From DASRYH01 sp035687245 (GTDB lineage: Bacteria; Actinomycetota; Coriobacteriia; Anaerosomatales; PHET01), in contig DASRYH010000028.1 in the NCBI GenBank assembly GCA_035687245.1, forward strand, positions 1 through 64,000: a stretch of 64,000 bases of DNA. Direction: 5' to 3'. Below the pieces are notes generated by a model. That model was not told the DNA's origin and searched no databases. It was given only the letters and a program-made list of their open reading frames with translations. The first letter of the stretch is position 1; the number at the start of each line of letters is the position of its first letter. This document shows positions 8,657 to 17,871 of this stretch, piece by piece. Both the position numbers and the translations under genes were made by a program.

Positions 8657-10093
8657 CTAGGCGGTCTCAGCCAGCTCAGGGTCGGCTGCCTTGCGATCGG
8701 GGTGGTAGCTGTCGATGAAGTCACGCACGCGCTTGAGCTCGCCCATCGGCAGGCCGGCCATGAGGTCCCAACCGATCTCGAGTGTCTCCTCAATCGTGCG
8801 GCCCTCCTGACCCTGACCGACGATGCGGGACTCGAACTCGTCGGCGAAGCGCAGGTAGGCGCGGTCGACCTCAGAGAGGGCTTCCTCACCGACGATGGCG
8901 ACGAGCTTGCGAAGGTCGCGACCCTGCGCGTACGCCGCGTAGAGCTGGTTGGCGACTGCGCGGTGATCGTCACGCGTCTTGCCTTCACCGATACCGAGGT
9001 TCATCAGGCGGGACAGGCACGGCAGCGTGTCGATCGGCGGGTAGACGCCGCGACGGTGCAGCTGGCGCGAGAGCACGATCTGACCCTCAGTGATGTAGCC
9101 GGTGAGGTCGGGAATCGGGTGCGTGATGTCGTCGTCGGGCATCGACAGGATCGGGAGCTGCGTAACCGAGCCCTTGCGGCCCTTGATGCGGCCCGCGCGC
9201 TCGTAGATGGTCGAGAGGTCGGTGTACATGTAGCCCGGGAAACCGCGGCGGCCCGGCACCTCTTCGCGTGCCGTCGAGACCTCGCGCAGCGCCTCGCAGT
9301 AGTTCGTCATGTCGGAGAGGACGACGAGGACCTGCATGTCCTTCTCGAAGGCCAGGTACTCGGCGACCGTCAGTGCGCACTTCGGCGTGAGCAGACGCTC
9401 GACTGTCGGGTCGTCGGCGAGGTTCAGGAAGAAGACGACTCGCTCGAGTGCGCCGGTCTCCTCGAACTGCTGCATGAAGTAGGCCGACTCGCGGTGGGTG
9501 ATACCCATCGCGCCGAAGACGATAGCGAACTCCTCGCCCGACTTAACGCGCGCCTGCCGAATGATCTGAGCGGCAAGCTCGTTGGCGGGAAGACCCGAAC
9601 CGGAGAAGATCGGGAGCTTCTGGCCGCGGACGAGCGTGTTCAGGCCATCGATGGCCGAGATACCGGTCTCGATGAAGTCGGCCGGCTGCTCGCGCGTGTA
9701 CGGGTTGATCGGTGCGCCGGTGATGTCGAGACGGGCCTCCGGGATGATGGGGGCGCCACCGTCGATCGGCTTGCCGGTGCCGTTGAGAACGCGGCCCAGC
9801 AGTTCAGGCGAGACGTCGATCTTGGCCACCTCTTCGAGGAAGCGGACCTCCGTCTTCGCAACATCGATGCCTCTGGTGCCCTCGAAGACCTGGATGACTG
9901 CCGTGGAACCCGAAACCTCGAGGACCTGGCCGCTTCGGCGGGTGTCGTCGGGCATGAGGATCGACACGATCTCGTTGTACGCAACATCGGACACGTTCTG
10001 AACGAAGATCAGAGGGCCGGTGACGTAGCTGAGCGTGCGGTAGTCGGTCGAGAGAAGCGAGCCGTGGCTGGCTGTCGCGGTCACCTCGCTCAT
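8657..10093 (-). CDS. atpB: V/A-type ATP synthase subunit B (regulatory nucleotide subunit)
   Basis: 478 residues. Subunit B alternates with A in the soluble hexamer and binds but does not hydrolyse nucleotide. It shows the family features LPIFSGSGLPANELAAQI where catalytic subunits have a P-loop, the FGAMGITHRESAYF segment and the SDMTNYCEALREVS signature. The B-type sequence ERAGRIKGRKGSVTQLPI is also present. The start ATG overlaps the stop of atpA by one base (TAATG), so A and B are probably translated together in equal amounts. Confidence 0.98.
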   Translation of the reverse strand: MSEVTATASHGSLLSTDYRTLSYVTGPLIFVQNVSDVAYNEIVSILMPDDTRRSGQVLEVSGSTAVIQVFEGTRGIDVAKTEVRFLEEVAKIDVSPELLGRVLNGTGKPIDGGAPIIPEARLDITGAPINPYTREQPADFIETGISAIDGLNTLVRGQKLPIFSGSGLPANELAAQIIRQARVKSGEEFAIVFGAMGITHRESAYFMQQFEETGALERVVFFLNLADDPTVERLLTPKCALTVAEYLAFEKDMQVLVVLSDMTNYCEALREVSTAREEVPGRRGFPGYMYTDLSTIYERAGRIKGRKGSVTQLPILSMPDDDITHPIPDLTGYITEGQIVLSRQLHRRGVYPPIDTLPCLSRLMNLGIGEGKTRDDHRAVANQLYAAYAQGRDLRKLVAIVGEEALSEVDRAYLRFADEFESRIVGQGQEGRTIEETLEIGWDLMAGLPMGELKRVRDFIDSYHPDRKAADPELAETA

Positions 10094-11853
10094 TAGTACA
10101 CCTCGATTCCGGAGATGTCGGCGGGAATCGTCTGGACGAGCTCTTGCATCCGCGCGACGGCTTCCTCGTGCGGCGTGGTCTTCAGAACGGCGATCTCATC
10201 GCGCATGGGCAGGTCCATGATCTGACCGAGTGCCACGCCGTGGTTCAGCGCGCCGGTGGCCGCGTCATAGAAGGCCATGATCGTCTTGAGCAGCCAGTAC
10301 GCCTTGAGCGGCGGACAGTACGCATCCACCTCGTCGAACGCGAACTGCTGGAGGAAGTCCTCACGAAGCATGCGGGCGACTTCGAGGATGACCTTCTCCG
10401 ACTCGGGCAGCGCGTCCGGGCCGACCAGCTGAACGATCTCTTGGAGCTCGGTTTCCTTCTGGAGGATCGACATCGCCCGATCGCGGTACTCCGCCCAGTC
10501 GGGGGCGACGTTCTCCTCGTACCAGCCGCGTACCTGGCCCAGGAAGAGCGTGTAGCTCTTCGTCCAGCTGATGGCCGGGAAGTGGCGGCGGTGTGCAAGC
10601 GAGGTGTCGAGCGCCCAGAAGGCACCCGTCACTCGCAGGGAGTTCTGAGTCATCGGCTCGGACATGTCACCGCCGGCCGGCGAGACCGCGCCAACCATCG
10701 TGACTGAGCCAACGCGCCCGTCATCTTCGGCTCCGAGCGGACGAACGCGCCCGCTTCTTTCGTAGAAGGACGCGAGTCGAGTGGCGAGGTACGCAGGGTA
10801 GCCTTCCTCACCAGGCATCTCTTCGAGTCGGCCGGAGACCTCACGGAGCGCTTCGCCCCATCTGGAGGTCGAGTCGGCCATCATCGCGACGTTGTAGCCC
10901 ATGTCGCGATAGAACTCGGCGAGCGTTGCACCGACGTAGATGGAGGCCTCGCGCGCCGCAACAGGCATGTTCGACGTGTTGGCGACGAGAACGGTGCGGT
11001 CCATCAGGGGCGCGTCGTTGCGCGGGTCGTCGAGGTGCGGGAACTCGGTGAGAACTTCAGTCATCTCGTTGCCGCGCTCGCCACAGCCGATGTAGACGAT
11101 GATGTCGACGTCGGCCCACTTGGCCAGCGACTGCTGGGTGACCGTCTTACCGGTTCCGAAACCGCCCGGGATGATCGCGTTGCCGCCCAGGGCGATCGGG
11201 AAGAACGTGTCGAGAATCCGCATGCCGGTGGTGAACGGCGTGGTCGGGTCCAACTTGTTGATGTAGGGGCGACCTTCACGAACCGGCCACCGCTGCGACA
11301 TCTTGACCTCGGTACCGTCCTCGAGCACCGCGACGACATCGTCGACCGTGTACTCGCCCTCGGGCACAACGGACTTGAACTTCGACGGCTTGACCGTCGG
11401 CGGGACCATGACCTTGTGGATGATGGTCTTGCCCTCAGGCACCGTACCGACAACGGTTCCGGGACCTGCGGGATCGCCAGCCTTCACGACCGGCGTGAGC
11501 GACCACTTCTTCTCGCGGTCGAGTGCGGACGCCACAGTACCGCGCTCAATGTAGTCGCCGCTCTGCTCCGCGATGATGGGGAGCGGGCGCTGGACGCCGT
11601 CGTAGATCGACGTGAGGAGTCCCGGGCCAAGCTCGACCATCAGAGGACCTTCGGTCGACTCGACGAGCTCGCCGACCTTCAGACCGGAGGTGTCCTCGTA
11701 GACCTGAATGGTCGCCGTGTCGCTCTCGAGTCGGATGACCTCGCCCATCAGGCCTTCGGCACCGACGCGGACGATGTCGTACATGCGTGCACCGGTCATG
11801 CCGGCTGCGACTACAACCGGGCCGGTGATCTTCTGAATCGTTCCCGCAATCAT
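10093..11853 (-). CDS. atpA: V/A-type ATP synthase catalytic subunit A
   Basis: 586 residues, the catalytic subunit of the rotary ATPase. The Walker A loop GGFGTGKTVTQQ is near residue 230. The V/A-specific non-homologous insert lies before it, and the family signature MMADSTSRWGEALREVSGRLEE follows near residue 325, together with GAVSPAGGDMSEPMTQNSLR. Length and motifs are those of bacterial V-type (archaeal A-type) enzymes, not F-type alpha or beta subunits. It abuts the F-subunit gene upstream and overlaps atpB downstream. Confidence 0.98.
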   Translation of the reverse strand: MIAGTIQKITGPVVVAAGMTGARMYDIVRVGAEGLMGEVIRLESDTATIQVYEDTSGLKVGELVESTEGPLMVELGPGLLTSIYDGVQRPLPIIAEQSGDYIERGTVASALDREKKWSLTPVVKAGDPAGPGTVVGTVPEGKTIIHKVMVPPTVKPSKFKSVVPEGEYTVDDVVAVLEDGTEVKMSQRWPVREGRPYINKLDPTTPFTTGMRILDTFFPIALGGNAIIPGGFGTGKTVTQQSLAKWADVDIIVYIGCGERGNEMTEVLTEFPHLDDPRNDAPLMDRTVLVANTSNMPVAAREASIYVGATLAEFYRDMGYNVAMMADSTSRWGEALREVSGRLEEMPGEEGYPAYLATRLASFYERSGRVRPLGAEDDGRVGSVTMVGAVSPAGGDMSEPMTQNSLRVTGAFWALDTSLAHRRHFPAISWTKSYTLFLGQVRGWYEENVAPDWAEYRDRAMSILQKETELQEIVQLVGPDALPESEKVILEVARMLREDFLQQFAFDEVDAYCPPLKAYWLLKTIMAFYDAATGALNHGVALGQIMDLPMRDEIAVLKTTPHEEAVARMQELVQTIPADISGIEVY

Positions 11854-12186
11854 CTATCCTCGCCTCAGTGTGATGTCGAACCCGATGGCTCGACGGATGA
11901 GCCGTGCCAGATACGCGCGGTGGTCTTCGCCAAACGCGAGCTTCTCGCGAATCGGCAACGAGATGACGAGCGGCCGATAGATCGAATCGATCTTCTTCTG
12001 GGTCCGTTCGTCGATCGCAGCCATCATCTGCTCGTTCACCGCAATGATGCCGCTGTCTTCGTCGTCGAGCAGCTGGTTCAACCGCTCTCGGACTCTGTCC
12101 AGGTCGTCGATGACCTGGACGTCCACGCCCGCCAGACGGAAACCATCAGCATTGTCGGGGTCCGTGAGGACGATGAGCTTATACAA
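11854..12186 (-). CDS. V/A-type ATP synthase subunit F
   Basis: A 110-residue CheY-like central-stalk subunit, starting MYKLIVLTDPDNADGFRLAG, with the typical EDSGIIAVNEQMM strand-turn and a basic C-terminal helix. The start codon is TTG at 12186, supported by AGGAGGG about ten bases upstream and by the conserved N-terminus; it overlaps the C-subunit gene by 8 bases. Position between C and A is the standard operon order. Confidence 0.93.
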   Translation of the reverse strand: MYKLIVLTDPDNADGFRLAGVDVQVIDDLDRVRERLNQLLDDEDSGIIAVNEQMMAAIDERTQKKIDSIYRPLVISLPIREKLAFGEDHRAYLARLIRRAIGFDITLRRG

Positions 12187-13273
12187 GGATGAGCTCCCTC
12201 CTCGTACGGTCGGCCGGAATGCCGATGTCCTTCGCCTTGGTGATGATGCGGACGTTAGTGACTTCGTTCTGCTTACTCCACAGATACGCGATTGGGATTC
12301 CGACCCCGAGCGGGTCGGTCGCGCCCACGGCGATCATCTTGCGCGTGAGGTAGTCCTCTAGCGCACGCTCGAACGTGGCGATTGACATCGTCTCCAGGTA
12401 GAGCGGAGCGACGTCCTCGAGCACCTTGCCGTAGTGCGTGGCCCGCAGTCCGTCGAGCACTTCGTCGATGTCGGAGAGCGCCGAAAGGCGTATGTACATC
12501 TCCAACTCGAGTCCGTGCCCACCGAGCAAGAAGTAGCGCTCGGCCTGCTCGTTAGAGAGGTTCTCTCGCGCCGATCGGAAGAGCATGATCAGGTTGAGAA
12601 TGTCGATCTGCATTCCCAGCAGTCGACGCCCCATCGCATAGTTGCGGTTCTTGCCCGCGAGCCGTTGGGCGGCCCAGCGTGCGAAGTAGCGGTCGAGCGC
12701 GAGTTCGAGGTCGGCGAGCTCGCCCGACTTCTGGAACTCGACAAAGCCCTCACGCAGCGCGGGTGCCTGCGGCAGGTCCCACGTCGTCGCGGTGTCTACG
12801 ACGCCGCGGATGTCGTTCTGCGCCAGCAAGACGTCGAGGTCGACCTGAGAAAGCTCACCAACTGGCAGCAGGCTTTCGGCGATCTCCCCCGCGGACAGGT
12901 GCACGTGCCTGCCACGAACGATCGTCTTGATGTTGAAGATGTCCCACCGGCCCAGCAGCGTGCCGCATACGTCTTTGGCCTCTTCGTTCAAGAAGCCGAA
13001 GACTTTACGGTACGTGCGGACCAAGTTGAGACGCAGGCCCTCGGCAATCTCCGCCGCACCACGGCCTTTGATCAGCGCCTCTTCGAGGTCAGGAGCGTAC
13101 TCGGTCTGCATGAGCTCTTGGATGAGGTCGTGCAGATCGTTCGTTTCCATGAGCCGCTCGAGCGCCTCGGCCTTGATGAGGTGCGAGCGCATGCCGCGCA
13201 GCCTCGCGTTCGGGTAGCCGTAGTCACGGGGACCCGTGATCGGCGACTTTGTGTGTATCGCTGTCTGACTCAT
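12179..13273 (-). CDS. V/A-type ATP synthase subunit C (socket for the central stalk)
   Basis: A 364-residue, largely helical protein matching the AtpC / V-ATPase d-subunit family that caps the membrane rotor and receives subunit D. Evidence includes the N-terminal YGYPNARLRGMRSHL, repeated helical-bundle segments with LLGRWDIFNIKTIVRG (the diagnostic D-[IL]-x-N-[IL]-K motif) and a late FERALEDYLTRKM. The ATG overlaps the E-subunit stop (ATGA). The identity rests on these motifs and on operon position. Confidence 0.92.
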   Translation of the reverse strand: MSQTAIHTKSPITGPRDYGYPNARLRGMRSHLIKAEALERLMETNDLHDLIQELMQTEYAPDLEEALIKGRGAAEIAEGLRLNLVRTYRKVFGFLNEEAKDVCGTLLGRWDIFNIKTIVRGRHVHLSAGEIAESLLPVGELSQVDLDVLLAQNDIRGVVDTATTWDLPQAPALREGFVEFQKSGELADLELALDRYFARWAAQRLAGKNRNYAMGRRLLGMQIDILNLIMLFRSARENLSNEQAERYFLLGGHGLELEMYIRLSALSDIDEVLDGLRATHYGKVLEDVAPLYLETMSIATFERALEDYLTRKMIAVGATDPLGVGIPIAYLWSKQNEVTNVRIITKAKDIGIPADRTRRELILV

Positions 13274-13848
13274 GCGAACAAGAGCTCCGCGACTTCGGCC
13301 TGCGCCTTGCCACGCAGCTTGTCGAGCCTGTCCTCCAGGGTATTGCGCCGAGTGACTGTCGCACCTCGCATGGAGATGATCATGCCACCGGCCGTGGAGA
13401 TGTCACCGCGGACTTCAGCCACGATGCCCCTAGAGGCAAGCGCGGTGCGTGCGAGATCGACATCCGCAGGGTCGACGAGAAGCTCCCAACCCGGCTCGAG
13501 CGAGGCGATAGCCTCGTCCAACAGCGCGGCAAAGACGGCCGGATAGTCCGACCTCGTGCGCACCTCAGTCAAAGACGCCAGCGCCTGGTCGAACGCCTCG
13601 CGCACCGCCCGCTCCTTGACCGCTGCGACGCGCTTGCGCGCCTCGAGCTTCACGGAGTTCAGGTCCTGCGCGCTCCGAGCCTTCGCGAGACGCTCGGCTT
13701 CGGCGATGCGATGATCTCGCGTAACCGCTGCCTCGCGCTCCGCTTCCTCGCGGATCGCTTCAGCGTGCGCGCGAGACTCCGCGAGCACCGCCTCAACGTC
13801 CTTGTCGGCCTGCTCTTCGAGCGCCCTGAAGATATCTTCAAGTGCCAT
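13270..13848 (-). CDS. V/A-type ATP synthase subunit E (peripheral stalk)
   Basis: 192 residues. A long charged N-terminal coiled coil (about residues 5-85, Ala/Glu/Arg-rich) leads into a globular C-terminal domain with DYPAVFAALLDEAI and GGMIISMRGATVTRRNTLEDRLD, the conserved end of E/Vma4 subunits. With subunit H it forms the peripheral stalk holding the stator. It overlaps the start of the C-subunit gene by 4 bases. Confidence 0.94.
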   Translation of the reverse strand: MALEDIFRALEEQADKDVEAVLAESRAHAEAIREEAEREAAVTRDHRIAEAERLAKARSAQDLNSVKLEARKRVAAVKERAVREAFDQALASLTEVRTRSDYPAVFAALLDEAIASLEPGWELLVDPADVDLARTALASRGIVAEVRGDISTAGGMIISMRGATVTRRNTLEDRLDKLRGKAQAEVAELLFA

Positions 13849-13899
13849 CTGTCCGGTTCCTTCCGCGTAACTTGGTGGCGGGTGGGTAACCCGCGCGAA

Positions 13900-14223
13900 C
13901 TACCCGCTGATCAGGATTGCGGAGACGAAACCGAGAAGCACGATAACCTCAGGCAGTGCCTGGAGCGTGATGATCCAAATCGAGACCTCGGGACGCTCAG
14001 CGAGCGTACCGGCGCCTGCGGAACCGATCTTGGCCTGGGCGTAGCCGGCTGCAAGAGCCGAGAGACCCATTGCCAGTCCTGCGGACGCTGCTCTGGCCGA
14101 AAGAACGCGCCAGTCCGTGACCGCTGCGGCCTCTTCCTCGGCCGCAAACGCCAGGGCCGGCATTACCATTGCCGCTGTAAACGCACTACCAAACATCCAC
14201 CTAGCGAGCCGCTTGTCCATCAT
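13900..14223 (-). CDS. V/A-type ATP synthase membrane rotor subunit K
   Basis: The proteolipid of the ion-translocating ring, 107 residues. Residues 1-27 look like a cleavable signal or leader (basic MDKRLAR, hydrophobic core, ALAFA). Two membrane helices follow (about 40-63 and 80-106) joined by a polar AERPE loop, the single-hairpin form. The ion-binding carboxylate is Glu92 in LQALPEVIV. Gln63 (GYAQ) lines up with the first-helix Gln of sodium-binding c-subunits, but Val93 replaces their Ser/Thr, so ion choice is uncertain. It starts with two ATGs overlapping the stop of the I-subunit gene. Confidence 0.93.
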   Translation of the reverse strand: MMDKRLARWMFGSAFTAAMVMPALAFAAEEEAAAVTDWRVLSARAASAGLAMGLSALAAGYAQAKIGSAGAGTLAERPEVSIWIITLQALPEVIVLLGFVSAILISG

Positions 14224-16208
14224 GCGCCCTCTTCACCTCCGGTTTTAGTGAACGGCTTGTACTGCTGACTTCCGATTTCGTAGAACTTGCCGAAGAACTC
14301 GACGAAGTTCAGTCGGACTGCGTGAATCGTCGGGCTGAACGCTGCGATCACGAAGTTCAGTGAGTGCAGCACCAGTCCAACGAGTGCCCCCAGCACCATC
14401 ATCGCTGGGTTCTTGGCCATGTCGGCCACAATGCCATTGACCGCTTCGGCGAAGATCGCGCCTGCGAGACCAACGGCCATGATTCGGATGTAGCTCGCCA
14501 TGCCGGTGAAGACCTCGACGGTCTCGATGACGCCCATGACGCCGCCACCCCGGACTGCGAACCAGAAGCCGCCAAGTGCGACCAGCGCGAAGAGCGCCTG
14601 GCCCCAGACGGCCCAGTTGCCCATGCTCTCAGCGACCATCGTCAGCACGACGACGATGCCGATGGAGACGACGAACGTGAGAATGCCCGTCTTCTCCTGG
14701 AAGTGATGCGAGTTCTTGGTGCGCACCGCGTTGATGACGCCGACGATCAGGCCGAGCAAGATGTGCACGATGCCAACGGCGACGGCGATGTACATGAAGA
14801 TCTTGATCATCTCGCCCTCGGTGCGGACGAACGGCAGGACGCCGCCAGATAGCCCGCTGAGGAACGACGCGAGTTGCGTGTGGAAGATGTTGCCGAAGAA
14901 CTCGCCGTAGACGAAGCCGAAGGCCAAAACGGCGGTGGCCGCCGGGCCGAGGATCGACGTGGCGAGCTGGATGCCGGCGTTCTCCTTGAACTTCAGGCGC
15001 AACCAGATGACGATGCCCAGCATCACGGCACCGTAGCCGATGTCTCCGACCATCAGGCCGAAGAACAGCGGGTAGAAGATGAACAGGAACATCGTCGGGT
15101 CGAGCGTGCCGTAGCGCGGCATCCCGTAGGCCGACAGCAGGAACTCGAAGGGCTCGAGCGCCTTGGGGTTCTTCAGAGCGACCGGCGTGTCGGCGTACTC
15201 GCTCTCCTTGACCTCCGTCTGCTGGACGATGACATCGTCCTTCCAGCGCTTGGAGATTAGGGTGCGCAGCGACGGTACGTCTGAGACCGGCATCCATCCG
15301 GTGATCACGAAGGCGTACTCGGTGCGCCCGAACTTCGGAATGGCCTCGATCTCGGCGTTGCGGTCGATGAGCACGTCGCGGATGGCCGAAAGCTTGACCG
15401 CCCACTTCTCAGAGAGCGAGTCGAGCTCCTTGCGGATCGTCTCGAGATCGTTGGGCAGGCTCGAGCGGCGCGACTTCAGTTCATCGTAGGCCGCGTCGAA
15501 GGGCATGCCATCGAACTCATTGGGGAGGCGGATCTGGTTGATGTTCTCGACTGCCAAGAACTTGTGGACCGCGTCGGAGTACTGACGGCTGAAGACCACG
15601 ATCGCTGCCGTGGTGTCTTCGTCGACGTCGGTCGAGACGACCTCGTACTGCTTGTGCGTGATGCGGTCGAGCTCTTCCTTGAGTGCGTCGAGCGCGGTCT
15701 TGTAGCGGCGCTCGAAGAGCAGAGCGACCGAGTCGTAGGCGCCGGTGGTGACGATCTGGCGCGCCAGCGGCTGGATCTTCTGCAGAATCGGCTCATAGCG
15801 CGAGAGGAGTGCAATCTCCGACTCGAGGTCGGTGTGCGTCGATGCAAGCGCGGACGTCCGGTCCTCAACTTCGGCAATCACTTTGGAGATCTCGGCCGAA
15901 AGCGCGTCGGGATCCATCTCGAATAGGCGCTCGTACTCCACGCGCACTGCAAGACGATCGACCTTGGAACCACCGCGGTCCAGAGCCTTGAGGATGGAGC
16001 GAGTGCGTATCAGCATCTCCTCCATCTGCTCGCGGTCTTTCTGCTGCCCTGAGAAGATCTCCATGCGATCGAGCGGTATCTCACCCCGCGAAATCTTCTT
16101 GGACAAGTCCTCAATGTGCAGCCGTCCTTGATCGTGAATCATGCTCACGACGTCGAAGAACAGGCCCTTTGGGCCGATTATCTCCACGCGTGCCATCGGA
16201 ACGAGCAT
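14220..16208 (-). CDS. V/A-type ATP synthase membrane stator subunit I
   Basis: 662 residues. The N-terminal half (to about 345) is a cytosolic arm with long coiled coils. The C-terminal half has about seven membrane helices that form the ion half-channels against the K ring. Diagnostic segments are FYPLFFGLMVGDIGYG at the start of the membrane domain, FGFVYGEFFGN, SYIRIMAVGLAG and the late HAVRLNFVEFFGKFYE with the conserved membrane Arg. GGGGAGG lies 9 bases ahead of the ATG at 16208. This is a complete subunit a / I homologue. Confidence 0.97.
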   Translation of the reverse strand: MLVPMARVEIIGPKGLFFDVVSMIHDQGRLHIEDLSKKISRGEIPLDRMEIFSGQQKDREQMEEMLIRTRSILKALDRGGSKVDRLAVRVEYERLFEMDPDALSAEISKVIAEVEDRTSALASTHTDLESEIALLSRYEPILQKIQPLARQIVTTGAYDSVALLFERRYKTALDALKEELDRITHKQYEVVSTDVDEDTTAAIVVFSRQYSDAVHKFLAVENINQIRLPNEFDGMPFDAAYDELKSRRSSLPNDLETIRKELDSLSEKWAVKLSAIRDVLIDRNAEIEAIPKFGRTEYAFVITGWMPVSDVPSLRTLISKRWKDDVIVQQTEVKESEYADTPVALKNPKALEPFEFLLSAYGMPRYGTLDPTMFLFIFYPLFFGLMVGDIGYGAVMLGIVIWLRLKFKENAGIQLATSILGPAATAVLAFGFVYGEFFGNIFHTQLASFLSGLSGGVLPFVRTEGEMIKIFMYIAVAVGIVHILLGLIVGVINAVRTKNSHHFQEKTGILTFVVSIGIVVVLTMVAESMGNWAVWGQALFALVALGGFWFAVRGGGVMGVIETVEVFTGMASYIRIMAVGLAGAIFAEAVNGIVADMAKNPAMMVLGALVGLVLHSLNFVIAAFSPTIHAVRLNFVEFFGKFYEIGSQQYKPFTKTGGEEGA

Positions 16209-16253
16209 GCACTCACACCTCCCCGCAGATCCCTCGACGCCCCCCGGAATTCG

Positions 16254-16622
16254 TCAGATGCGAGTAACCGCATCGACGATGTACGCCACGGCCGGGCCGC
16301 GGCGAGTATCGATTGCCTCTTCGAGCGCGGCGGCCTCAGCCTCTGCGTTCGCACGCACCTGCGCCATCTGCTTCTCTATCTCGACCTTCACGGCAGCATC
16401 CCTGCGACCGGCCTCTTCAGAAGCCTGATCCTGAGCTGAGCTCATGATCCCTGACGCCTCGCGTCGTGCGTTGGAGACGATCTCGTCGGCCTCCCGCTTA
16501 GCGGAGAGTACGCGGCCGGAGATCTCCATCTCCTTCTCGCGAATCAGGTGTAGCGGCGAGTTATCGTCGCTTTGCACGGTAGCTTTGTGAAACTCAAGTT
16601 CCTCAACGACGTTGTCGTCCAC
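16254..16622 (-). CDS. V/A-type ATP synthase subunit H (peripheral stalk)
   Basis: About 122 residues, almost entirely a charged coiled coil (HLIREKEMEISGRVLSAKRE, then SNARREASGIMSSAQDQASE), the pattern of the AhaH/G-type stalk subunit that pairs with E. I place the start at GTG 16622 because AGGGGG lies 6 bases before it; an in-frame upstream ATG at 16673 lacks a ribosome binding site and would add a poorly matching N-terminus. First gene of the ATPase operon. Confidence 0.85.
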   Translation of the reverse strand: MDDNVVEELEFHKATVQSDDNSPLHLIREKEMEISGRVLSAKREADEIVSNARREASGIMSSAQDQASEEAGRRDAAVKVEIEKQMAQVRANAEAEAAALEEAIDTRRGPAVAYIVDAVTRI

Positions 16623-16754
16623 GTAAGGCCCCCTACTGCAGAGTCGGACAACGTATCGCGATATAGGCGACACGCTGGACTATTTCCGCATCACGGGGCC
16701 AACTCCTGCCGCATTTGCGGCGAGTGGCGAGAAGTCTTTTTGGAAGAAGGGCCT

Positions 16755-17870
16755 CTAGCGGTAGACGCGAGGCAGTCGCATGCCGAATCCGCAGGCGATC
16801 TCGTAGTTGATCGTGCCCGCGATATCGGCCATCTCATCGATGAGAATGCGCTCGGATCCCTGTGCTCCGACCAGCACGAACTCGTCGCCGCGAGTCACGT
16901 CGACACCGCGCGGGACTTCGACCATCAGCTGGTCCATGCAGACCCGACCGACCTGGTGAGCGCGCTTGCCGCCTACGAGGACTTCGGCCTTGTTGGAGAG
17001 CACGCGGTGCACTCCGTCGGCGTAGCCGAGCGGCAGCGTGGCAATCGACGTCGAGGTGCCGGAGGTCCAAGTGAGTCCGTAGGAGACGCCTTCGCCCATG
17101 CCAATGCGCTTCACGAGCGTTGCGCGTGCCTTCACCGACATTGCGGGGATGAGGTCTACGCGACCGCGCGTGTGTGCCGACGGGTGCAGGCCGTACAGGG
17201 CGATGCCGCAGCGCACCATGTCGAAGTGCGCGTCCGGATACAGGATCGTCGCTGGCGAGTTAGCGGCATGCACGATCCCGGGCTTCACGCCCTCCGTCTT
17301 CATCTGGTCGAGTGTGGCGCGGAAGCGCTTGAGCTGGCGCTCGACGTCCCAGTCATTGGGAACATCGGCGGTGGCGAAGTGAGTGAAGGTGCCTTCGTGG
17401 CGCAGCCCTTCGAATTCGGCGAGTGAGAGGGCGAACTCGGCGGCGTCTTCGGCACGCACACCGATGCGGTTCATGCCCGTGTCGACCTTGAGGTGGAACG
17501 GCGCCTCGACACCACGCAGCGCGGCCATGCGCGAGAGCGCTCCGGCGAACTCGCGCGAATAGAGAGCCGGGATGAGCTTGTGCTCCAGCACGGCGCCCAC
17601 GGAGGTCTCGGGCGGCTCGGAGAGGACGTGGATCGGCGAGGCGATGCCCGCACGCCGAAGCGCGGCACCTTCGTCGACGGTCGCTACACCCAGGTGCGTC
17701 GCCCCCGCCTGCAGGGCCGCGCGCGCAACCTGTTCGGCACCGTGACCGTAGCCGTCTGCCTTCACGACAGCCATGAAGCGGCTTTGCGGCGCGAACGCCG
17801 AAAGGGAGCGGACGTTGTGCGCGATCGCGCCGAGATCGATCTCGGTCCAGGCCCAGCGAGCTTCAGTCAT
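16755..17870 (-). CDS. alr: alanine racemase
   Basis: PLP-dependent enzyme making D-alanine for peptidoglycan, 371 residues. The PLP lysine is K37 in AVVKADGYGHG; the opposing catalytic tyrosine lies in GVSYGLTW near residue 265. The TIM-barrel segments KVDTGMNRIG and THFATAD and the C-terminal GRVCMDQLMVEV are all intact. It sits in a compact series (acpS, nnr, CBS protein, alr), starting one base after the CBS gene stop. Confidence 0.97.
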   Translation of the reverse strand: MTEARWAWTEIDLGAIAHNVRSLSAFAPQSRFMAVVKADGYGHGAEQVARAALQAGATHLGVATVDEGAALRRAGIASPIHVLSEPPETSVGAVLEHKLIPALYSREFAGALSRMAALRGVEAPFHLKVDTGMNRIGVRAEDAAEFALSLAEFEGLRHEGTFTHFATADVPNDWDVERQLKRFRATLDQMKTEGVKPGIVHAANSPATILYPDAHFDMVRCGIALYGLHPSAHTRGRVDLIPAMSVKARATLVKRIGMGEGVSYGLTWTSGTSTSIATLPLGYADGVHRVLSNKAEVLVGGKRAHQVGRVCMDQLMVEVPRGVDVTRGDEFVLVGAQGSERILIDEMADIAGTINYEIACGFGMRLPRVYR

Positions 17871-17871
17871 T

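Noticed and set aside
16654..16663. Perfect palindrome TATCGCGATA upstream of the ATPase operon
   Set aside because: Ten bases are expected by chance at this scale, no second copy was seen nearby and no promoter could be placed with confidence.
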